In this document: one piece after another, positions 9,005 to 16,994 of the stretch
Layout: each line of letters begins with the position of its first letter
How positions within the stretch are numbered: position 1 is the first letter of the stretch
DNA from: Bifidobacterium pluvialisilvae
GTDB lineage: Bacteria > Actinomycetota > Actinomycetes > Actinomycetales > Bifidobacteriaceae
Assembly: GCF_019331695.1 (NCBI RefSeq)
Contig: NZ_JAHBBI010000002.1
Coordinates: 124,001 to 188,000, forward strand
Direction: 5' to 3'
DNA length: 64,000 nucleotides
Notes under the pieces: generated by a model
Databases searched by the model: none
Seen by the model: only the letters and a program-made list of their open reading frames with translations
What the model was told of the DNA's origin: nothing
Position numbers and translations under genes: made by a program

Positions 9005-9182
9005 GAGGGCAGTTCCGAACGAGTTCTGTAGTTCGGGATTTCGATGACGAGATAATGCTCAAGGTGAGGTAGTGCTCATCGAGGAAGCATACGCATCGCG
9101 TCAGCACACCCTGTGAATACGGTTTGCCGGGTCATGTTTGATTATGGCAATCGTTCATACGGTCAGACGAAAGGCATTACAC

Positions 9183-11183
9183 GTGGCAGATAGCCAGAAT
9201 CTTGCAGATATGAAGCTGCCGGAGCTCAAGGAGCTCGCCAAGCAGATGGGATTGCGCGGAACCTCCGCCATGCGCAAAGGCGAATTGCTGAGCACCATCG
9301 AGGCTGCGCGCAACGGCGGCGAAGCGCCGGCCGGAGTGACCGTGCGCGCCCCCAAGACCGCGAAGAAGCCCGCGGCGAAGAAGACCACCCCGAAGGCCGC
9401 GGACGAGACGGCCGAAACGACGACGGCCGACGACGTGGCCGCCAAGACGCCGGTGAACATCGAACTGCCGGCCGTGAAGAACGGCAAGGCCGCGGCGTCG
9501 CATGAACCGAAGTCGGACGCCGACCTGCCCGACCTGCATATCGACCTTCCCGAGCCGAAGGACGTGCGTCGTGCGCGCGCCGCCAAGGCCGTGCGCAAGA
9601 ACGACGACCATGACCGCGACGACCACGGTTCCGTGGGCAAGCTCGACCTCGACCTCGACCTGCCGCGCATCCGTCGCCGCAAGGACAATGGCGGCAACGA
9701 CGATGCCGTCCGCACCGAACACGGCGGCCAGGGCCGCGTGCGCGACCTCGGCGACATCCTCGCCGCGCTGCCGGACCGTTCCGACCGTCCGTCCGACCGC
9801 AAGGGCGGCAAGCGCAACCGCAACGACGACCGCCGCACCGAACGCAACGGCCGTGACCGCGATCGCGACATGCGTGCGGACCGTTACGAGGACGACGACC
9901 GCGACTTCCGTCGCAACCGCAACGAGCGCAACGGCCGCAACGATCGTCGGGACCGCAACGACGACCGTCGCAACCGCAACCGTCGCGACGACGCCATGCG
10001 CACGGACCGCAACGACCGCGCCGTCCACGACGACTTCCAGCAGAACGAGGACTTGGTCCCCGTGGCCGGCATCATCGACGTGCTGGAATCCTACGCGTTC
10101 GTGCGCACGTCCGGATACCTGCCCGGCCCAAACGACGTGTACGTCTCCATGGGACAGGTGAAGAAGTACGGCCTGCGCAAGGGCGACGCCGTGCAGGGCA
10201 CCACGCGTCCGCCGCGCGAGGGCGGCCGCAACCAGCGCCAGAAGTTCGTGCCGCTGCAGTCCATCGAGAAGATCAACGGCATGAGCGTGGAGGAGGCGCA
10301 GCAGCGTCCGCACTTCAACAAGCTCACGCCGCTGTACCCGCAGGAGCGTCTGCGCATGGAGACGCAGCCGAACAAGCTCACCGGCCGCCTCATCGACATC
10401 GTGGCGCCGATCGGCAAGGGCCAGCGTGGCCTGATCGTCTCCCCGCCGAAGGCCGGCAAGACCATCACGCTGCAGCAGATCGCCAACTCCATCACGGCCA
10501 ACAACCCGGAAGTGCATCTCATGGTCGTGCTCGTGGATGAACGTCCCGAGGAGGTCACCGACATGGAGCGCACGGTGCAGGGCGAGGTCATCTCCTCCAC
10601 CTTCGACCGTCCGGCCTCCGACCACACCATCGTGGCCGAACTGGCCATCGAGCGCGCGAAGCGTCTGGTCGAGCTCGGCCAGGACGTGGTAGTGCTGCTC
10701 GACTCCATGACCCGCCTCGCCCGCGCGTACAACATCGCGCAGCCGGCCTCTGGACGCATCCTCTCCGGTGGTGTGGACGCCCAGGCGCTCTACCCGCCGA
10801 AGAAGTTCTTCGGTGCGGCCCGCAACATCGAGAACGGCGGCTCGCTGACCATCATCTCCTCCGCGCTGGTCGAGACCGGCTCCAAGATGGATGAGGTGAT
10901 CTTCGAGGAGTTCAAGGGCACCGGCAACATGGAGCTGCGTCTTTCGCGCGAGCTGTCCGAGAAGCGCCTGTTCCCGGCCATCGACATCAACGCCTCCGGC
11001 ACCCGTCGCGAGGAGCTCATCACGCCGCCGAACGAACTGGCCGTCATCTACCGTCTGCGTCGCCTCTTCGGCGGCATGGAGCCGGAGCAGGCCTACCAGA
11101 CCCTGGTGCCGCGTCTGAAGAAGACCGCCACGAACCGTGAGTTCCTGGCCGCCATCACCTCCACCATGCCGCAGAACAAGTGA
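9183..11183 (+). CDS. rho: Transcription termination factor Rho
   Basis: Hexameric RNA-dependent ATPase that ends transcription at Rho-dependent sites. 666 aa, longer than the ~420 aa of E. coli Rho. The N-terminal Rho-N domain ([18 protein letters not shown]) starts right after the start codon. A low-complexity insert of roughly 250 residues, first Ala/Lys then Arg/Asp/Asn-rich ([15 protein letters not shown]), follows, as in other high-GC Gram-positives. The RNA-binding domain and the ATPase core come last, with Walker A (SPPKAGKT, about 420) and Walker B ([10 protein letters not shown], about 503). I chose GTG 9183, preceded by GAAAGG, over an upstream ATG at 9138. Confidence 0.95.
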   Translation: MADSQNLADMKLPELKELAKQMGLRGTSAMRKGELLSTIEAARNGGEAPAGVTVRAPKTAKKPAAKKTTPKAADETAETTTADDVAAKTPVNIELPAVKNGKAAASHEPKSDADLPDLHIDLPEPKDVRRARAAKAVRKNDDHDRDDHGSVGKLDLDLDLPRIRRRKDNGGNDDAVRTEHGGQGRVRDLGDILAALPDRSDRPSDRKGGKRNRNDDRRTERNGRDRDRDMRADRYEDDDRDFRRNRNERNGRNDRRDRNDDRRNRNRRDDAMRTDRNDRAVHDDFQQNEDLVPVAGIIDVLESYAFVRTSGYLPGPNDVYVSMGQVKKYGLRKGDAVQGTTRPPREGGRNQRQKFVPLQSIEKINGMSVEEAQQRPHFNKLTPLYPQERLRMETQPNKLTGRLIDIVAPIGKGQRGLIVSPPKAGKTITLQQIANSITANNPEVHLMVVLVDERPEEVTDMERTVQGEVISSTFDRPASDHTIVAELAIERAKRLVELGQDVVVLLDSMTRLARAYNIAQPASGRILSGGVDAQALYPPKKFFGAARNIENGGSLTIISSALVETGSKMDEVIFEEFKGTGNMELRLSRELSEKRLFPAIDINASGTRREELITPPNELAVIYRLRRLFGGMEPEQAYQTLVPRLKKTATNREFLAAITSTMPQNK

Positions 11184-11220
11184 GCAGGTAGGGGAGGATT
11201 CATCCTTCCCGAGAGGGGTC

Positions 11221-11266
11221 AAGGCCGTTCGTTGTCATATGTGATATGGGAACGAACGGCCTTTTT
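11221..11266 (+). terminator. Intrinsic terminator of rho
   Basis: AAGGCCGTTCGTT (11221-11233) pairs perfectly with AACGAACGGCCTT (11251-11263), followed by TTTCTGT. A classical terminator 37 bp after the stop codon. Confidence 0.85.
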
Positions 11267-11289
11267 CTGTAGTTGGGCAACGGCAATCG

Positions 11290-11384
11290 CCGTTTTCTGG
11301 GGTGATTCCCACGGCATGTGACCACCTATCTCCGTTTTCTGGGGTGTGTAATTGCGAAATGCCAGGTACGGACGTTGCAATTAC
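11290..11384. repeat. Direct and inverted repeats upstream of the DUF4432 gene
   Basis: CCGTTTTCTGGGGTG occurs twice, 42 bp apart (11290-11304 and 11332-11346). Immediately after, GTAATTGC (11348-11355) and GCAATTAC (11377-11384) form an inverted repeat with a 21-nt spacer. They sit in the gap between rho and the next gene and could be regulator sites. No gene is seen in 11267-11538. Confidence 0.5.
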
Positions 11385-11538
11385 GGTGCTTGTACTTGTG
11401 GTCTGCTGTTTTTCTCCCCCAGAACTTGGAGATAGAGGGAGCAGCGCTTCGGAATCCTCCCTGAAGTCGCAGTTTGGCGGGGCCTGGAATCGGGGTACAC
11501 TGGTTTCGATAAGAAACCGATTTCATATGGAGCATATC

Positions 11539-12642
11539 ATGGGCGATATCACCACCGTTGTCAACGAATCCGCTGCCGGCGCCACATCCGACCGCCGCAC
11601 ATTGCAGGCGCACGTGGGCAGCATCCAGCAGGCGGCATATGTGCGGCCGTTGCAGTATCAGGAGGGACGCGCCGGCGGCATGCGCGCCATCGAGGTGAAG
11701 AACGGCCCAATGCGGTTCGTCTCCATGGCCGACAAGGCGCTCGACGTCTCGCAGCTCGAATACCACGGAGAGAACCTCACGTTCCTCTCCAAGCCCGGAC
11801 TCAATGGCCGCAACCAGTTCGACACCAACGGCGCCGAGGCGCAGCGCAGCATCATGGGCGGTCTGTTCTTCACCTGTGGATTCGAGAACATCGGCGCGCC
11901 GTACACCGACGCCGAAGGCAAGGATTTTCCGATGCACGGCCGCATCCGCACCACGCCGGCCGAACACGTAAGCTCCGACGCATACTGGAACGCTCAGGGG
12001 GAGTATGTGATGACCATTTCCGGTGAGGTGCGCGAGGCCGAGCTGTTCGGCGAGAACCTGGTGATGCGCCGCACCATCAGCACCGTGTACGGCCGGCCGG
12101 AGATTGTGGTGGACGACGTCGTGACCAACGAGGGGTTCCGCGATGAGCCGCTGATGTGGATGTACCACTGCAACTTCGGATGGCCGCTGCTCGCCGAAGG
12201 GGCGCAGGTGATTATCCCCAGCCGCCACGCCGAACCACGCAACGAGGACGCCGCCAATGACCCCACACCGTGGAGCGAGATCGGCGAGCCGGTGCCGAAC
12301 AAGCCGGAAAGCGTGTACATCCATACGCTTGCCGCGGGCGAGGACGGGCGCAGCTTCGCCGCCGTGGCCAACCGCGCGATGGGATTGGGCGTTTCGGTGG
12401 AGTTCGATGCGGCGGACTTCCCGTACTTCATGCAATGGAAGTCCGTGGCCTCCGGCGACTACGTGGTCGGCCTCGAGCCCGCGAACTCCAGTGTGCGCGG
12501 GCGCGGATACCACGAGCGTCGCGGCGATCTGCACACCATCGCGCCCGGTGCCAGCGAGCACAAGCGTGTGACGTTCCGCATCCACGAGGGTGACGACGCG
12601 CTCGACGCGCTGGAACGGCGTCGCGCCGAACTGCTGGCGTAG
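11539..12642 (+). CDS. Aldose 1-epimerase-like protein (DUF4432)
   Basis: 367 aa, galactose-mutarotase superfamily of the DUF4432 group, a predicted beta-sandwich that binds a sugar and may interconvert its anomers. Supporting stretches are MRAIEVKNGPMRFVSMADKA near the N-terminus, HGRIRTTPAEHV, VVDDVVTNEGFRDEPLMWMYHCNFGWPLL and the C-terminal GDYVVGLEPANSSVRGRG. ATG 11539 is preferred over ATG 11527 because GGAG sits 8 nt before it. It is monocistronic, ending at a palindrome cluster. The exact substrate is unknown; no sugar operon is next to it. Confidence 0.75.
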   Translation: MGDITTVVNESAAGATSDRRTLQAHVGSIQQAAYVRPLQYQEGRAGGMRAIEVKNGPMRFVSMADKALDVSQLEYHGENLTFLSKPGLNGRNQFDTNGAEAQRSIMGGLFFTCGFENIGAPYTDAEGKDFPMHGRIRTTPAEHVSSDAYWNAQGEYVMTISGEVREAELFGENLVMRRTISTVYGRPEIVVDDVVTNEGFRDEPLMWMYHCNFGWPLLAEGAQVIIPSRHAEPRNEDAANDPTPWSEIGEPVPNKPESVYIHTLAAGEDGRSFAAVANRAMGLGVSVEFDAADFPYFMQWKSVASGDYVVGLEPANSSVRGRGYHERRGDLHTIAPGASEHKRVTFRIHEGDDALDALERRRAELLA

Positions 12643-12664
12643 TGTGGCGCCGGCGTATACGTAT

Positions 12665-12921
12665 GCAACGGATGGGAACCGAGTGTCTGCGCCCCTCGGT
12701 TCCCATCCATTGAGGTTTATGCAACCAACCGGAACCGTGCCTTCGTTTTGATTCCTGATCGTCGGAGATTTCACAACCAACCGGAACCGAATTCCGGGGC
12801 CGGTTCCCATTCGTCGCGTTCTATGCAACGAATAGGAACCTTACCGTCGTTCCGGTTCCCATTCGTTGCATCTTCTGCAACCCATGGGAACCAAAAACCG
12901 GCTTCGGTTCCTATCCGTCGC
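12665..12921. repeat. Five tandem ~47-bp palindromes (family 2)
   Basis: Copies at 12666-12712, 12721-12764, 12773-12817, 12823-12871 and 12877-12921. The model arm is GCAACGAATGGGAACCG, paired with CGGTTCCCATTCGTTGC around an 11-13-nt variable loop. In copies 1 and 4 the two arms match at 17 of 18 positions; the others are decayed. The cluster fills the 305-bp gap between the DUF4432 and chorismate mutase genes. The first hairpin may also terminate the upstream transcript. Confidence 0.8.
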
Positions 12922-12947
12922 CCAAGGTTCGGGATATTCTAGGAATC

Positions 12948-13463
12948 ATGAGCGATACCGACAGCAGCGACTGGCTTCGGCCAGCGGAGAATCAGACCGA
13001 TACGAATTCCGATGACGTGATTTCGGCGGCGAATCCGCCGATCAGTGCCGCGGCGATTGCACAGGCGTCGTCCGTGAGCGACGAGATCGAGGCCGAGAAA
13101 TCGTCCACCATCGATGATGAGGCCGCCGCGAAGAACCCGGAGGTCGCCGACGTGGTGAAGCGCATCGAGGCTCTTCGCCAGACCATCGACAACATCGACG
13201 GCGCCGTCATCCATCTGCTGGCGGAGCGGTTCAAGGCCACGGCCGCCGTGGGTGTGCTCAAGGCCGGCGCCGGGTTCGCGCCCGCCGACTACAAGCGTGA
13301 GGATTATCAGATCGCCCGACTGCAGCGTATCGCCATCGATGCCGGGCTGGATACGAACATCGCCGAGATGTACCGCGAGTTCGTCGTCACCGAATCGAAG
13401 AAGCGGCATAAGCGCATCGCCGACGCCGGGGGAGACCCGGGCGTGCTGGACGTGTTCGCGTGA
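12948..13463 (+). CDS. Chorismate mutase, AroQ class
   Basis: Converts chorismate to prephenate on the way to phenylalanine and tyrosine. 171 aa: a dispensable-looking acidic N-terminus of about 65 residues, then the helical AroQ domain (VVKRIEALRQTIDNIDGAVI, LLAERFKATAAVGVLKA, YKREDYQIARLQRIA, YREFVVTESKKRH). The conserved Arg, Lys and Asp residues of helices 1 and 2 are visible. TATTCT (12935-12940) ends only 7 nt before the ATG and there is no ribosome site, so the mRNA is probably leaderless. The palindrome cluster ends 26 bp upstream. Confidence 0.88.
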   Translation: MSDTDSSDWLRPAENQTDTNSDDVISAANPPISAAAIAQASSVSDEIEAEKSSTIDDEAAAKNPEVADVVKRIEALRQTIDNIDGAVIHLLAERFKATAAVGVLKAGAGFAPADYKREDYQIARLQRIAIDAGLDTNIAEMYREFVVTESKKRHKRIADAGGDPGVLDVFA

Positions 13464-13511
13464 CCGTGTCGGTCGCGTGGGACGTATTGCGTAGATGTAC
13501 GTATATACAAG

Positions 13512-13534
13512 GAGCCGGTCCATTGGACCGGCTC
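13512..13534. terminator. Perfect hairpin after chorismate mutase
   Basis: GAGCCGGTCC (13512-13521), loop ATT, GGACCGGCTC (13525-13534). A 10-bp perfect stem with no T run after it, so it may end transcription weakly or need Rho. Confidence 0.55.
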
Positions 13535-13555
13535 GATGATTATTGGCGGTCTTGC

Positions 13556-13884
13556 GACCGCGGTCTCTCCCCCAGTCAGCCTTCGGCTGACAGCCCCCTC
13601 GTCAGAGGGGGCTGAGCCGTTAAGCGGGGAGTCCGGTGGACTCCCCGTAGGCGATGCGAGCGCGATGTATCGAGCGCGAGGTGGGAATATTGTCTGCCGG
13701 TAGGCAGTCCGACGGCGGAGGCATGAGCCGTAAAGCGGGGAGTCCGGTGGACTCCCCGTAGGCGATGCGAGCGCGAGGTCTACTCAGCTCACCCGCGCTT
13801 CACTTCTTGTTGCAAAGCTTCCTGACCGCGGTCTCTCCCCCAGTCAGCCGAAGGCTGACAGCCCCCTCGTCAGAGGGGGCCGAG
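13556..13884. repeat. Two pairs of GC-rich hairpin repeats (family 3) beside valS
   Basis: A 61-bp unit at 13556-13616 recurs at 13824-13884; it holds CTCCCCCAGTCAGCC, a small hairpin and AGCCCCCTCGTCAGAGGGGG. The two copies differ almost only in the loop (TTC versus GAA). Between them a second ~55-bp unit occurs twice (13613-13667 and 13724-13778) with the hairpin CGGGGAGTCCGGTGGACTCC. Family 3 has further members at 44171-44219 and, on the other strand, 52853-52902. No gene lies in 13464-13918. Confidence 0.8.
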
Positions 13885-13918
13885 AAAAGGAGTGCGAGGC
13901 CTGCTCGGCCTGCAGTCC

Positions 13919-16672
13919 CTACTTCTTCCTCGGCTTCTTGGCCGGGGGCTCGCCGAGTTCGCTGGTTTCGATGACGACGGTGTCGTCGTTCTCATCGGCA
14001 GCCTCGTCGGAGGCGGCGGCCTCTTTGGCATGCTTTTCGACCAGATCGAACTTGCCGACCACACGACCGGCCTGAGCGATGTCATCGATGGCCGAGCGGA
14101 TCGCGTCCACACCGTCCTTCGCGGCGGAGAGCGCCACGGAGAGGATCGGGGTCTTCATGGAGACCTTGGCCTCGGACTTGATCTTGCGCAGCTGTTCGAC
14201 GGCGCGGCCCGCCCAGGCGAGCGTCTCAGGGGAGGCGCCGGAGGCGGCGATCACGTACGGTTCCGGAGTCGGCCATGCGGCGCGGTGTACGGAGCCTTCG
14301 CCGTCGTGCATCCAGTGCCACACCTCTTCGGTGGCGTACGGCTGGTACGGGGCGAGCAGGCGGGCGAATGCGTCAAGGCCGAGTCCCAGCGTGGTGCGGG
14401 CCGAGAGCACGGCCTTCTCGCTCGGGGTCTTGCCGTGCTCGTCGGGCGTGCCGTAGGCGCGGTTCTTCACCAGCTCGATGTAGTCATCGCAGAACTGCCA
14501 GAAGTAGCTTTCGATGATCTCCAGCGCCTTGGAATGCTCATAGGACTCCATCGCATCGGTGGCGGTGCGCACCACGAAGGCCATCTTGGCCATGGCGGCG
14601 CGGTCGAGCGGCTCGGTCACGTCGGTCGGGTTCCACGTGGCTTCGGCGGCCGAACCCACGTGATGGTTCTCGTCCTCGCGGCCGATGGCCAGCGCGAACT
14701 TGGTGGCGTTGAGCAGCTTGATGGCCAGGCGGCGGCCGATCTTCATCTGGCCTTCGTCATAGGTGGCGTCGAGGCCCAGACGTGCGGCGGCGGCCCAGTA
14801 GCGCACCGCGTCGGCGCCGAACTTCTTCAGCGGCTCGTTCGGCACGACCACGTTGCCCTTGGACTTCGACATCTTCTTGTGGTCGGGGTCGAGGATCCAG
14901 CCGGAGAGCGTGGCGTGCGCCCACGGCAGGCAGTGGTTCTCGAGGTGTGCGCGGTCCACGGTCGAGAACAGCCAGGTGCGGATGATGTCCTGACCCTGCG
15001 GACGCAGGTCCATCGGGAACGTGGCCTTGTGCAGCGCCTCGTTCTCCTCGCCGGGCTCCTCCCAGCGGGTCACGATCTGCGGGGTGAGCGACGAGGTCGC
15101 CCACGTGTCCATGATGTCCTTCTCGGCGGTGAAGCCGCCGGGCACGTCACGCTGGTCCTCCGTGTATCCGGCCGGCACGTCGGTGGTCGGATCGATGGGC
15201 AGGATGTCCTCGCTCGGCGTGATCGGATGGTCGTAGTCGGCGGAGCCGTCCTCCTTGACCGGGTACCACAGCGGGAACGGCACGCCGAAGAAGCGCTGGC
15301 GGGAGATCAGCCAGTCGCCGTTGAGGCCGTGCACCCAGTTGTCGTAGCGCACGCGCATGAAGTCGGGGTGGAAGTTGAGTTCCTTGCCGCGTTCGATGAG
15401 CTCGGCGTTCAGCTTCTCGTCGGTGCCGCCGTTCTTGAGGTACCACTGGCGGGAGGTGACGATCTCGAGCGGCTTGTCGCCCTTCTCGTAGAAGTTCGTC
15501 ATACGCTTGGTCGGCGTCGGCTCGCCGTCCATGTCGCCGGATTCGCGCAGATGCTCCACGATGATCTTGCGGGCCGTGAACGTGGTCTTGCCCTCGGTCT
15601 CCTCGAAGATCGCGCGGCCGCCTTCGTCCTCGATCCAGTCCGGCACGCTCATCACGATGCGGCCGTTGCGCTGGATGATGGAACGGGTCGGCAGGTTGAG
15701 GTCGCGCCACCATTCGACGTCGGTCACGTCGCCGAACGTGCAGCACATGGCGATGCCGGCGCCCTTGTCCATTTCGGCGGCCTTGTGCGCCAGAATGGGC
15801 ACCTTGACCTTGAACAGCGGGGAGTACACGTACTGGCCGAAGTACTTCTTGTAGCGCTCGTCGTCCGGGTGGGCGATCAGGGCGCCGCAGGCGGCCAGCA
15901 GCTCGGGACGGGTCGTTTCGATGTAGATGGGCGTGCCGTCCTCGAAGCGGAACGCGATCTTGTGGTAGAAGCCGTCGTATTCGCGGCTCTCAAGCTCGGC
16001 CTGGGCCACGGCCGTCTGGAAGGTCACGTCCCACAGACCGGGGGCGTCCTTCTGGTAGGCCTCGCCGCGGGCGAGGTTGCGCAGGAACGCCTTCTGGGCC
16101 ACACGGCGCGGATGCTCGCCGATGGTGTGGTAGGTCTGCGACCAGTCGATGGAGAGTCCGAGTTCGCGCCACAGCGCCTCGAACTGCTTTTCGTCCTGGG
16201 CGGTGAGCTTCTCGCACAGTTCGATGAAGTTCTGACGGGAGCAGGGCACCTGGTCCTTCGCCTGGATCTTCTTGCCTTCGGTGCCTTCGAACGGCGGATT
16301 GAAGTCGGGATCGTACTTCAGGGACGTGTCGACGCGCACGCCGTAGTAGTTCTGCACACGGCGCTCGGTCGGCAGGCCGTTGTCGTCCCAGCCCATCGGG
16401 TAGAACACGTCGTAGCCGCGCATGCGCTTGTAGCGGGCGATGACGTCGGTGTGCGTGTAGGAGAACACGTGGCCCACGTGCAGGTGGCCGGAGACGGTGG
16501 GCGGCGGGGTGTCGATGGAGTAGACGGCCTTGCGGTCGCGGGTGTTGCCGAACTTGTAGGTCTGGGCATCGTTCCAGGCCTTGGTCCATTTCTCTTCGAG
16601 ACCGTCGACGCCCACGCGGTCGGGCAGTGCGGTCAGATGGGCGCTGATGGCGCCTTCAGCATTGTCAGTCAT
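13919..16672 (-). CDS. valS: Valyl-tRNA synthetase
   Basis: Class Ia aminoacyl-tRNA synthetase that charges tRNA-Val. 917 aa, full length. The HIGH signature appears as HLHVGH (residues 63-68) after TPPPTVSG, and KMSKS as KKMSKSKGNVVVPNEPL (about 598-603). The editing (CP1) domain lies between them (YIETTRPELLAACGALIAHP) and the anticodon-binding domain follows. The C-terminus is unusual: an acidic stretch (ASDEAADENDDTVV) and a basic end (AKKPRKK) replace the long coiled coil of many ValRS. There is no ribosome site; the ATG lies within a small inverted repeat. Transcribed alone, with family 3 repeats downstream. Confidence 0.97.
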   Translation of the reverse strand: MTDNAEGAISAHLTALPDRVGVDGLEEKWTKAWNDAQTYKFGNTRDRKAVYSIDTPPPTVSGHLHVGHVFSYTHTDVIARYKRMRGYDVFYPMGWDDNGLPTERRVQNYYGVRVDTSLKYDPDFNPPFEGTEGKKIQAKDQVPCSRQNFIELCEKLTAQDEKQFEALWRELGLSIDWSQTYHTIGEHPRRVAQKAFLRNLARGEAYQKDAPGLWDVTFQTAVAQAELESREYDGFYHKIAFRFEDGTPIYIETTRPELLAACGALIAHPDDERYKKYFGQYVYSPLFKVKVPILAHKAAEMDKGAGIAMCCTFGDVTDVEWWRDLNLPTRSIIQRNGRIVMSVPDWIEDEGGRAIFEETEGKTTFTARKIIVEHLRESGDMDGEPTPTKRMTNFYEKGDKPLEIVTSRQWYLKNGGTDEKLNAELIERGKELNFHPDFMRVRYDNWVHGLNGDWLISRQRFFGVPFPLWYPVKEDGSADYDHPITPSEDILPIDPTTDVPAGYTEDQRDVPGGFTAEKDIMDTWATSSLTPQIVTRWEEPGEENEALHKATFPMDLRPQGQDIIRTWLFSTVDRAHLENHCLPWAHATLSGWILDPDHKKMSKSKGNVVVPNEPLKKFGADAVRYWAAAARLGLDATYDEGQMKIGRRLAIKLLNATKFALAIGREDENHHVGSAAEATWNPTDVTEPLDRAAMAKMAFVVRTATDAMESYEHSKALEIIESYFWQFCDDYIELVKNRAYGTPDEHGKTPSEKAVLSARTTLGLGLDAFARLLAPYQPYATEEVWHWMHDGEGSVHRAAWPTPEPYVIAASGASPETLAWAGRAVEQLRKIKSEAKVSMKTPILSVALSAAKDGVDAIRSAIDDIAQAGRVVGKFDLVEKHAKEAAASDEAADENDDTVVIETSELGEPPAKKPRKK

Positions 16673-16687
16673 ACACGTCAGTGTATG
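16670..16687 (-). promoter_or_regulatory. Inverted repeat overlapping the valS start codon
   Basis: CATACAC (16670-16676) and GTGTATG (16681-16687) form a perfect 7-bp dyad with a 4-nt spacer. The valS ATG is its 3' end on the minus strand. As RNA it could hide the start codon; as DNA it could bind a protein. No T-box-like leader is recognisable upstream. Confidence 0.45.
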
Positions 16688-16776
16688 GACGTTCTATGAC
16701 ATTCATGTTGATTTTCAGCCGTATTTGCACGGAGTTGCGTTCGTCGTTCCGGGCGGGGGACGCCTGCGCCGTTCCC

Positions 16777-16877
16777 GTCATCCTGAGCGGAGGACGAAGC
16801 CCGGAGCCGAAGGATCTTGCACACCCGTCGGGACGAGATCCTTCGACTCCGCCGCAGTCGGCTTCGCTCAGGATGAC
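16777..16877. repeat. 101-bp palindromic intergenic repeat (GTCATCCTGAGCG type)
   Basis: GTCATCCTGAGCG (16777-16789) is mirrored by CGCTCAGGATGAC (16865-16877), with an inner AAGGATCT/AGATCCTT pair. Two degenerate right-hand ends (GGCTTCGTTCGGGATGAC and GGCTCCGCTTTGGATGAC) follow up to about 16950. It fills most of the gap between valS and the solute-binding protein gene. Palindromes of this wording recur in many bacterial genomes; no coding function is seen. Confidence 0.75.
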
Positions 16878-16994
16878 GGAGTGGGGATGACGGCGCAGGC
16901 GGCTTCGTTCGGGATGACGGGGGGGCTGAGCGGCTCCGCTTTGGATGACATGGAACGGCTGCGGTGGCTCAGCCCTTGCCTCCGTCTAACCGGC

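Noticed and set aside
13892-16699. Very long open frame antisense to valS (about 935 codons)
   Set aside because: It is the GC-rich shadow of valS: composition is Val/Gly/His/Arg-rich with no recognisable domain, while the other strand is an unmistakable ValRS.
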